Positions 1 through 5,097 of a stretch of DNA of 5,271 bases are shown in pieces. Every line of letters starts with the position of its first letter. Within the stretch, counting starts at the first letter, position 1. The notes below the pieces were generated by a model. The model was not told the DNA's origin and did not search any database. It saw only the letters and a list, made by a program, of their open reading frames with translations. The stretch is from Desulfobacterales bacterium. Its GTDB lineage: Bacteria; Desulfobacterota; Desulfobacteria; Desulfobacterales; C00003060. The stretch is from positions 1 through 5,271 of the forward strand of contig DAOVOU010000179.1 in assembly GCA_030629475.1 (NCBI GenBank), given 5' to 3'. A program made the translations under genes and the position numbers.

Positions 1-582
1 CAATACATTCTTACGCGAGACATTGTCCCTTCTGTAAGCTTCCCCGAAAGCCACGATACTATGAGACTTTGCCAGGAACTCAACGGCAACATAGAAGGAC
101 TCAAACAACGCTATCTGTTCGCTGCCCTGTTTTCAGCAGGCGTCATGATGCCCATAGGATTCGAATTTGGTTTTTGCAAGAAGCTCCATGTGGTAAGAAC
201 CAGACCGGAAGATTGGGAAGAAACAGACATTGATCTGACCTCTTTCATAACAAAGGTCAACAAGATTAAGGCGGAGCGCCTAATTTTTCAGGAGGAAGCT
301 CCAACAGAGATACTATACCACTATAACCCGAATGTTCTGCTTATATGGAAAGCATCCGTCCATACTCAAGAAGAGTCCCTCCTTATTTTCAATAAGGACA
401 TTCACAACGAACAACATTTTTATGCGGAAAGCCTGAAAGAATTTGTTCAGGCAGGAGCCCCATTGGTTGATGTCTCCCCAGAATACCCGATGGACTATAT
501 CACGACGCCATTTTCATACGATCTCCGGCCAGGTCAAGGCATCGTCTTGATCACTTCAAGAGATACCGCTCCAGAAGATTGA
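1..582 (+). CDS. GH13-family alpha-glucan enzyme, C-terminal part (5' end outside window)
   Basis: The frame is open from base 1 to the TGA at 580-582, giving the last 193 residues. The ATG at 61 is internal: the preceding 20 codons read on without a stop and carry conserved-looking sequence. Near the front is SFPESHDT (visible residues 14-21), which looks like GH13 conserved region IV, where the HD pair binds substrate and stabilises the transition state. After it come a barrel-closing stretch (KQRYLFAALFSAGVMMPIGFE) and a PEDWE...DLTSFITKVNKIK segment, like the end of the catalytic domain in GlgE-like and amylase-like GH13 enzymes. The rest is a C-terminal beta domain. The exact reaction cannot be read from this fragment: amylase, glucanotransferase and GlgE-like maltosyltransferase are all possible. 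GlgE proper has an NTPD-type region IV, so the HD here argues for some caution. The downstream DUF4912 and GH57 genes support a role in glucan storage. Confidence 0.8.
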   Translation, partial: QYILTRDIVPSVSFPESHDTMRLCQELNGNIEGLKQRYLFAALFSAGVMMPIGFEFGFCKKLHVVRTRPEDWEETDIDLTSFITKVNKIKAERLIFQEEAPTEILYHYNPNVLLIWKASVHTQEESLLIFNKDIHNEQHFYAESLKEFVQAGAPLVDVSPEYPMDYITTPFSYDLRPGQGIVLITSRDTAPED

Positions 583-607
583 ACCACGTGGGAATTTGCA
601 TTTTGGC

Positions 608-642
608 AACCTGTGCGGTTAGTTGAAGAATCCCCACAGGTT
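608..642. repeat. Inverted repeat in the 105-bp gap before the DUF4912 gene
   Basis: Arms AACCTGTG (608-615) and CACAGGTT (635-642) pair over 8 bp around a 19-base loop. Two more G-C pairs form inside after a mismatch. A run of seven T follows at 657-663, but 14 bases beyond the stem, so this is not a canonical intrinsic terminator. It could be a weak attenuator or a stabilising mRNA structure at an operon junction. Nothing else is visible in the gap 583-687. Confidence 0.3.
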
Positions 643-687
643 CAATTCTTACTGGATTTTTTTGTGAAATATCAGTAGAAACCAGGC

Positions 688-1653
688 ATGGGGCGAGAAA
701 AGGTCAGACAGCGGCTGAGAGAAAATGGCGAGCAAGGTTCGGTCGAGTCGGCAGCGGATGTGAAGACGATTGGTCCTCATCAGACGGAACAGCACGATAA
801 GGTTGAAGAATCAAGCCCTGAAACTCCTGAGAGCCCCCGGAAACTCATGTCGGAGCCCGGCGAATTACCTGAGTCATACGGTGAAACCAGAGTCGTTTTG
901 CTTCCTGTTGAGCCATACTTGCTCCATGTCTATTGGGAGGTTACCTCTGTCGAACTTGAGAAAGCAAAGGATCAACTGGGCGATGAATATGGACGATCAC
1001 AGGCCATTTTGAGATGTTATGATGTCACTGACATCATTTTTGAAGGAACGAATGCCCATGGCTCTTTTGATGTGCCTGTCGATCTCTCAGCCAAAAGCCG
1101 GTATGTCGATCTCTGGAGCCCTGAGAAATCGTACTTTGTTGAACTGGGGTTTGAAACCGAAGACGGCCGATTCTTTCCAATAGCTCGATCAAATATTGCC
1201 GAGGTTCCTCCTGCCTGGCCTGCCCCCAAAGCGGACGAACACTATATGCTCGTTGCGGGCGATTACGATCTCCTCGAAGCCGTCCCTGCGCCGATTGACG
1301 TACAGCCTTCGTATGGGCTAACACCATCCATTGGATCTCGAGCGGAACCCGAATTGCCGTCGGCTGCAAAAAAAGATCGTCACTTTGAGATGCGGTCTCC
1401 CTTTTCGGGCGAAGAAGATTTCTCAAAAAGTAAGGTTCTTGAAGAACCTTTTGGTAATGGGATCGAAGCCGGAGAAGCGAACGTAACAGCGGAGATGCGG
1501 AAACCAGAACCTGTGCCGGAATCTTTGGGCTCCACTGAGCAATTTTCGAAAGAGAAAGAACGACCGAGTCACAAAATCGCTGAGCGATTTTGTGACTTTG
1601 ATCTTACGGAAATGAGCGAGAAAAGGTTCACCTTTGGTTTATCGTCAAGTTAG
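688..1653 (+). CDS. DUF4912 domain-containing protein, probable glucan-metabolism accessory protein
   Basis: Encodes 321 residues. The ATG at 688 is the first possible start after an in-frame TAG at 676-678, and no clear Shine-Dalgarno precedes it. Residues 1-60 are charged and low in complexity. Residues 61-180 match the DUF4912 pattern: PESYGETRVVLLPVEPYLL followed by HVYWEV, alternating hydrophobic strands, and a YFVELGFETEDGRFFPIARS stretch. This suggests a compact beta-sandwich-like domain. From about 200 on the chain is rich in Pro, Glu, Ser and Lys and is probably disordered, ending in a short hydrophobic peptide, KRFTFGLSSS. No signal peptide, membrane segment or catalytic motif is visible, so it is probably cytoplasmic. 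The biochemical role of DUF4912 is unknown. Its position, 105 bp after a GH13 gene and 43 bp before a GH57 branching enzyme, suggests co-transcription and a glucan-binding, scaffolding or regulatory task. The family call is firm; the function is inferred. Confidence 0.85.
   Translation: MGREKVRQRLRENGEQGSVESAADVKTIGPHQTEQHDKVEESSPETPESPRKLMSEPGELPESYGETRVVLLPVEPYLLHVYWEVTSVELEKAKDQLGDEYGRSQAILRCYDVTDIIFEGTNAHGSFDVPVDLSAKSRYVDLWSPEKSYFVELGFETEDGRFFPIARSNIAEVPPAWPAPKADEHYMLVAGDYDLLEAVPAPIDVQPSYGLTPSIGSRAEPELPSAAKKDRHFEMRSPFSGEEDFSKSKVLEEPFGNGIEAGEANVTAEMRKPEPVPESLGSTEQFSKEKERPSHKIAERFCDFDLTEMSEKRFTFGLSSS
1432..1450. repeat. Short perfect hairpin inside the DUF4912 gene
   Basis: AAGGTTCT (1432-1439) and AGAACCTT (1443-1450) pair perfectly over 8 bp around a TGA loop. 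It lies in the part of the gene coding for the disordered tail, where sequence constraint is low. It may be chance or a minor mRNA structure. Confidence 0.3.
1567..1597. repeat. Perfect 14-bp stem hairpin inside the 3' end of the DUF4912 gene
   Basis: Bases 1567-1580 (AGTCACAAAATCGC) and 1584-1597 are exact reverse complements separated by the three-base loop TGA. The frame runs straight through and encodes the segment from SHKIAERF to CDFD near the protein's C terminus. A perfect stem this long is unlikely by chance. No T-tract of terminator quality follows (only TTTG), so it is not a normal intrinsic terminator. It may be an inserted small palindromic element, an mRNA stability or processing hairpin before the GH57 gene, or a protein-binding palindrome. 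Confidence 0.7.
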
Positions 1654-1696
1654 TTCGCTTCGCTCACAATAGGTCATTTGATAACGGGCTTTAAAA

Positions 1697-3277
1697 ATGG
1701 AAAAAGGTTACCTGGCGATTGTCCTTCATGCACATCTTCCTTATGTGAGACACCCCGAACACGAGGATTCGCTTGAAGAAAACTGGTTCTACGAAGCCAT
1801 CACCGAGACTTACATCCCTCTGCTTTTTGTGCTGGAGAATTTCGTAGAAGACGGGGTTGATTTTCGTTTGACCTTATCGATCTCCCCTACTCTCTCTTCG
1901 ATGCTCGTTGATCCGTTTTTGCAGTCACGTTACGTGAATAGACTTGAGCGTCTGATAGAATTGGCAGAAAAAGAGATCAAACGAACCAAGTCGCAACCCG
2001 AATTCAATGTCCTGGCTCAAATGTACCACAGGCGGCTTCTCCAGGTACACGACGCATTCCTAAATCGTTATGATCGGAATCTGGTTCAGGCTTTTAAGCG
2101 CCTGCAGGAGCTTGGAAAAGTGGAGATCATCGCCAGTGCCGCCACTCACGGTTACCTTCCGTTGCTTTCCGTCGATAGATCAGCGGTTCGAGCACAGATT
2201 CGAATTGGGGTTGAGCATTATCAACAAGTTTTCGGTCGAGGGCCCAAGGGCTTTTGGTTGCCGGAATGCGGCTACTATCCCGGAGTTGACGAGTTACTCA
2301 GGGAGGACGGCATTCGCTACACTATCCTGGAGACTCACGGGGTCACCCGGGCTAAGTCGAGGCCGAAATATGGTGTCTATGCCCCAATCTATTGTCCCTC
2401 GGGGGTCGCCGCTTTTGGACGTGATCCGGAATCGTCCAAGCAGGTCTGGTGTTCGAATGAAGGCTATCCGGGAGACTATGATTATCGGGAATTTTATCGT
2501 GACATCGCCTATGATCTCGATCTTGATTATATTAAGCCCTATATTCATCGAGATGGCATTCGAGTGGACACCGGCTTCAAGTATTTCCGCATTACTGGCA
2601 AGAGCGATCATAAAGAAGTCTACATTCCCGAATGGGCGGAGAGAAAAGCCGATCTTCACGCCGGAAATTTCATGTTCAACAGGGAAAAACAGATTGAATA
2701 TCTGGCTTCTGTCATGAATCGCAAGCCAGCCATCGTAGCGCCTTACGATGCTGAACTGTTTGGCCATTGGTGGTTCGAAGGCCTGATGTGGCTCAATTAC
2801 TTGGTCCGTAAGATCGCTTACGACCAAAAAACGATCCGGCTTACTACGCTTTCCGAATATTTGGAGGAGTATCCGGTCAATCAGGTTTCAACCCCTTCTA
2901 CTTCCAGTTGGGGATACAAAGGGTTCCACAAAACCTGGCTCAACGGGAGCAACGACTGGATCTATCGCGACTTGCATCACGGGGCATCGTTGATGGAAAG
3001 GCTGGCAAAAGGTCATCCTCAGGCTGAGGGCTTGACGCTGAGAGCGCTCAAGCAGGCGGCGAGGGAGTTGCTGCTGGCACAGGCAAGCGACTGGGCCTTC
3101 ATGCTGAACACGGGCGCGATGGCAGAATATGCTACCCAAAGAACGAAGACTCACCTTTTGCGACTAAACAGGCTGATGAATGAAATTGAGGCCGGTGGAG
3201 TGGATACAGACGGGCTCTCAATGATCGAGAGCCAGGACAATATCTTTCCCCACATTGACTACCGGTCGTTTTGTTGA
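1697..3277 (+). CDS. GH57 1,4-alpha-glucan branching enzyme
   Basis: Encodes 526 residues, the usual length for GH57 branching enzymes. These cut an alpha-1,4-glucan chain and rejoin it by an alpha-1,6 bond, in the cytoplasm, by a retaining mechanism. The family's conserved regions appear in order: HAHLPY (residues 11-16), ATHGYLP (149-155), FWLPECGY (186-193) with the predicted nucleophile E190, and PYDAELFGHWW (349-359) with the predicted acid/base D351. The helical C-terminal region has DWAFMLNTGAMAEYA (465-479), and the protein ends with the typical DNIFPHIDYRSF. A YGVYAP...VAAFGRD loop (225-243) resembles the loop that distinguishes branching enzymes from other GH57 members. The ATG at 1697 gives the expected N terminus (MEKGYLAIVLHAHLPY), though no clear ribosome binding site precedes it. 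It starts 43 bp after the DUF4912 stop, so it is probably in the same operon. It is unrelated in fold family to the GH13 enzyme GlgB, which does the same job elsewhere. A GH57 amylase or 4-alpha-glucanotransferase is less likely. Confidence 0.92.
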   Translation: MEKGYLAIVLHAHLPYVRHPEHEDSLEENWFYEAITETYIPLLFVLENFVEDGVDFRLTLSISPTLSSMLVDPFLQSRYVNRLERLIELAEKEIKRTKSQPEFNVLAQMYHRRLLQVHDAFLNRYDRNLVQAFKRLQELGKVEIIASAATHGYLPLLSVDRSAVRAQIRIGVEHYQQVFGRGPKGFWLPECGYYPGVDELLREDGIRYTILETHGVTRAKSRPKYGVYAPIYCPSGVAAFGRDPESSKQVWCSNEGYPGDYDYREFYRDIAYDLDLDYIKPYIHRDGIRVDTGFKYFRITGKSDHKEVYIPEWAERKADLHAGNFMFNREKQIEYLASVMNRKPAIVAPYDAELFGHWWFEGLMWLNYLVRKIAYDQKTIRLTTLSEYLEEYPVNQVSTPSTSSWGYKGFHKTWLNGSNDWIYRDLHHGASLMERLAKGHPQAEGLTLRALKQAARELLLAQASDWAFMLNTGAMAEYATQRTKTHLLRLNRLMNEIEAGGVDTDGLSMIESQDNIFPHIDYRSFC

Positions 3278-3291
3278 AAAGCCGTGAACAC

Positions 3292-4449
3292 TTACTGATA
3301 ATACACGGAGAGCACCTGATCCCCAACCGTATCCCAGTTGAAAACCGTTTCAACAGCGATTCTGCCGTTGTGCCCCATCCATCGAGCCCATTCAAAGTTC
3401 GTAAAGAGGGTCCCTATGCCCCAGGCGATGGATTCCGGGTGAGGATGTATTTTCAGCCCATTTACATCATGCCATACATACTCATCAGGACCGCCGATGT
3501 TTGTTACGACCACGGGTTTTCCTGCACTCCAGGCTTCAAGGACAACAATGCCGAAAGGCTCGTTGCGGCTCGGCACGCAAACGACATCGCAAGCTCTGTA
3601 AAGATCAATCAATTCCCAGCCCGTTTTGAAACCGACAAACCGGGTCGCGTGTGACACACCAAGATCGTGCGCTCGACATTCAACATGAGGTTTCATCTCG
3701 CCATCACCTGCGAATACGAACTTGGCGTGAGGATAATATCCGAGTATGTAAGGGATGGCCTCGACCAATAGATCGGGGGCCTTTTGATAAACCATGCGAC
3801 CACAAAAAAGGACCATCGGATCCATGGAACCAATTCCGTAACGCCCTTTGACCCCATCCGGGGAAAGCCAGCCATCGAAATGATGCAGATTGACCCCGTT
3901 GTAGGCCACGAAAACCTTCCACTCAGGGAGTTCATACATCCACATGATCTCATTTTGAAGGGCCCGAGACACCGCTATGACTCTATCGGCACAGTAGGTC
4001 CCTGCTCGCTCGATTTCGCGGATGTTAGCAGAAGGGCCACCGTAAAAATTGTTTCCACAGCGGCCATATTCGGTTGAGTGAATGGTGAGTATCCCTCTTC
4101 GCCCGCGCCCTTGCTTGATCCAGATCATGGCATTGGCGGCCAGCCAATCGTGCGCATGGATTACATCAAAGGGGCCAACGAAGTCTTCGGTCTGAAAGAC
4201 ATGGTGCACAAAAGACCGGCACATATCGTCGATTTCTGCTATGAAATTATAATTCAACTGAAAGGCGCAACGGTGATAATGGACTCCGTCGATCTGGTCG
4301 TAGTGCGACTGGCCGTGTCCCATCCGGGTGAAGACATGCACTTCATGTCCTTTCCGTTCAAACGCAGCCGCCAGCTCGGTGACGTGAACGGCAACGCCGC
4401 CCACGGGGATCGAATGAAGTGACTCCCAAGACAAGATCGCTATTCGCAT
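3292..4449 (-). CDS. GT4-family glycosyltransferase, glycogen synthase or GlgM-like
   Basis: Encodes 385 residues with a two-Rossmann GT-B architecture and no signal peptide or membrane segment. The N-terminal domain opens with MRIAILSWES and the glycine-rich donor-phosphate loop PVGGVAVHV (15-23), followed by DVIHAHDW (95-102). The C-terminal domain shows LFCGRMVYQKAPDLLVEA (214-231) with R218 and K223 placed to bind nucleotide-sugar phosphates, FVFAGDGE (244-251), and the retaining-GT4 motif EPFGIVVLE with E297 and E305 (E-x7-E). The family includes bacterial and archaeal ADP-glucose glycogen synthases and the mycobacterial maltose-1-phosphate synthase GlgM, which is of similar length. Donor and acceptor cannot be told from sequence alone, and a polysaccharide role is a weaker alternative. 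The adjacent GH57 and GH13 genes support alpha-glucan synthesis. It converges on the GH57 gene, with 14 bp between the two stops. The ATG gives a family-like N terminus without an obvious Shine-Dalgarno. Confidence 0.85.
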   Translation of the reverse strand: MRIAILSWESLHSIPVGGVAVHVTELAAAFERKGHEVHVFTRMGHGQSHYDQIDGVHYHRCAFQLNYNFIAEIDDMCRSFVHHVFQTEDFVGPFDVIHAHDWLAANAMIWIKQGRGRRGILTIHSTEYGRCGNNFYGGPSANIREIERAGTYCADRVIAVSRALQNEIMWMYELPEWKVFVAYNGVNLHHFDGWLSPDGVKGRYGIGSMDPMVLFCGRMVYQKAPDLLVEAIPYILGYYPHAKFVFAGDGEMKPHVECRAHDLGVSHATRFVGFKTGWELIDLYRACDVVCVPSRNEPFGIVVLEAWSAGKPVVVTNIGGPDEYVWHDVNGLKIHPHPESIAWGIGTLFTNFEWARWMGHNGRIAVETVFNWDTVGDQVLSVYYQ

Positions 4450-4461
4450 AATGTATCGGAA

Positions 4462-4491
4462 TTTCTACAACGTAACCGTTCACGGGTTCAA
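4462..4491 (-). promoter_or_regulatory. Weak candidate sigma-70 promoter for the GT4 gene
   Basis: On the minus strand TTGAAC (plus 4486-4491) lies 18 bp before TAGAAA (plus 4462-4467), each matching 4 of 6 consensus bases. The predicted transcription start would fall only a few bases before the ATG, giving an almost leaderless mRNA. The -35 match is part of a GTTCA repeat, so it may be fortuitous. Confidence 0.2.
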
Positions 4492-4508
4492 TGGTTCAGG
4501 GTTCACCG
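4478..4508. repeat. GTTCA short-period tandem array, left copy
   Basis: GTTCA recurs at 4478, 4486, 4494 and 4501, with spacings of 8, 8 and 7 bases: a degenerate GGTTCAN tandem repeat. The block GGTTCAGGGTTCACCG at 4493-4508 returns inverted at 4663-4678 with one mismatch. It lies just upstream of the GT4 start codon. Confidence 0.6.
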
Positions 4509-4581
4509 AACAAATGTTGAGACCTGCCCCCTGTCACCCCGTGGCCTACGAGCAAGGCCAACGAAAGAAAGGTAACCCTGA

Positions 4582-4665
4582 GCCGACTTCGCCATAGTAG
4601 CCGTTTCAGCCGTCGTAGCCTATGGCTACTATGGCGAAGTCGGCAGGCTACGACGGCTGAAACGG
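4582..4665. repeat. Interleaved inverted repeat A-B-A'-B'
   Basis: A (4582-4602, 21 bases) is perfectly complementary to A' (4624-4644), and B (4601-4620, 20 bases) to B' (4646-4665). Because the order is A, B, A', B', the two long stems cannot both form fully in one strand: either A:A' with B as its loop, or B:B' with A' in its loop. A and the 21-base window ending with B (4600-4620) also match each other at 15 of 21 positions, so they look like diverged copies of one unit. A 6-bp inner hairpin GTAGCC-TAT-GGCTAC sits at 4615-4629. No T-tract follows. It lies 133 bases upstream of the GT4 start. It could be a transposon-derived repeat, a protein-binding site or a bistable leader structure. 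Confidence 0.85.
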
Positions 4666-4678
4666 TGAACTCTGAACC
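4663..4678. repeat. Inverted copy of the GTTCA block
   Basis: CGGTGAACTCTGAACC is the reverse complement of 4493-4508 at 15 of 16 positions. TGAAC recurs with the same 7-base spacing (4666 and 4673). Together the two blocks bracket a 186-bp stretch that contains the A-B-A'-B' element. Confidence 0.6.
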
Positions 4679-4828
4679 TGTAAACGCCTACTGATTTTGA
4701 AAGGAAGTTTCTCACTTATTGGCTTCCCTGTCAAGAGGAGTCTTAGCAATAACCCACTGTGCCAACCGCAGGGCAACGTCAAGGTAAGGCTTAACATACT
4801 ATTTTACAATGAAAATTGGCTCATTTCT

Positions 4829-4905
4829 AAAATCCCCCCTATCCCCCCTTTTCCAAAGGGGGGTACTTCAACCCCCCCTTTATTAAAGGGGGCTGGGGGG
4901 ATTTT
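4829..4905. repeat. C/G-tract palindromic intergenic repeat (three-stem element)
   Basis: An outer 11-bp stem (AAAATCCCCCC 4829-4839 with GGGGGGATTTT 4895-4905) encloses two hairpins. The first has a 9-bp stem CCCCCCTTT (4843-4851) with AAAGGGGGG (4855-4863) and loop TCC. The second has an 8-bp stem CCCCCTTT (4874-4881) with AAAGGGGG (4885-4892) and loop ATT. The spacer 4864-4871 joins them, giving a cloverleaf-like fold. From general knowledge, palindromes of this composition are widespread as intergenic repeats in several environmental bacterial groups and read as PPFPKGG-like peptides in false ORFs. Such elements usually lack genes of their own. Confidence 0.85.
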
Positions 4906-4998
4906 CATGCTTGCGCGCAACCCGACTTTGACGGGGCCTTGGTCACACCGACATGACGCCCCATTCGCTTTTGAGTTCAAGACCTTCCGTTTGGATTG

Positions 4999-5048
4999 AT
5001 ATCTGAATCCTGCAATAATCAGTTGCACGTAATCCAGACTTCAGATAT
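4999..5048. repeat. Inverted repeat with nested hairpin
   Basis: ATATCTGAA (4999-5007) and TTCAGATAT (5040-5048) are exact reverse complements with a 32-base spacer. Inside the spacer TGCAA (5011-5015) can pair with TTGCA (5023-5027). A competing pairing GGATT (4993-4997) with AATCC (5031-5035) is also possible. It could be an operator or a structured spacer; nothing decides between them. Confidence 0.45.
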
Positions 5049-5051
5049 ACT
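5023..5051 (+). promoter_or_regulatory. Weak candidate sigma-70 promoter facing right
   Basis: TTGCAC (5023-5028) and TATACT (5046-5051) are separated by the ideal 17 bp. The -10 matches 5 of 6 consensus bases but the -35 only 3 of 6. It overlaps the right arm of the inverted repeat at 4999-5048, an arrangement often seen for operators. Any transcript would run into the repeats and out of the window. Confidence 0.25.
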
Positions 5052-5066
5052 AGATATTGGGTTGAG

Positions 5067-5094
5067 CGGTTCAACGTTCACGGTTCCCGGTTGA
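5067..5094. repeat. GTTCA heptamer array, right copy
   Basis: GTTCA, GTTCA, GTTCC and GTTGA occur at 5069, 5076, 5083 and 5090, an exact 7-base period with decay to the right. The unit is the same as in the block beside the GT4 gene, so this is a dispersed repeat family and not a local accident. Confidence 0.55.
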
Positions 5095-5097
5095 AGA

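Noticed and set aside
608..663. Intrinsic terminator between the GH13 and DUF4912 genes
   Set aside because: The stem is only 8 bp with a 19-base loop, and the T run starts 14 bases after the stem.
2070..2717. 215-residue open frame in another frame of the GH57 gene
   Set aside because: Shadow of the branching enzyme; composition is unlike a real protein and no motif is visible.
2294..2827. 177-residue open frame antisense to the GH57 gene
   Set aside because: It lies wholly inside a gene with strong family motifs and its own translation shows no recognisable domain.
3271..3654. 127-residue plus-strand frame beginning at the end of the GH57 gene, and further plus-strand frames to 4422
   Set aside because: They are antisense to the GT4 gene, whose motifs (GGVAVHV, HAHDW, E-x7-E) fix the true strand and frame.
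4542..4560. Small hairpin TGGCCT...AGGCCA
   Set aside because: A 6-bp stem with a 7-base loop is expected by chance in a region this size, and nothing around it gives it a role.
4697..4999. 100-residue open frame on the plus strand in the intergenic region
   Set aside because: It needs a TTG start, spans the C/G-tract palindrome, and its PPFPKGG...PPLLKGAGG stretch is just the translation of that repeat. The minus-strand frame at 4804-5028 is rejected for the same reason.
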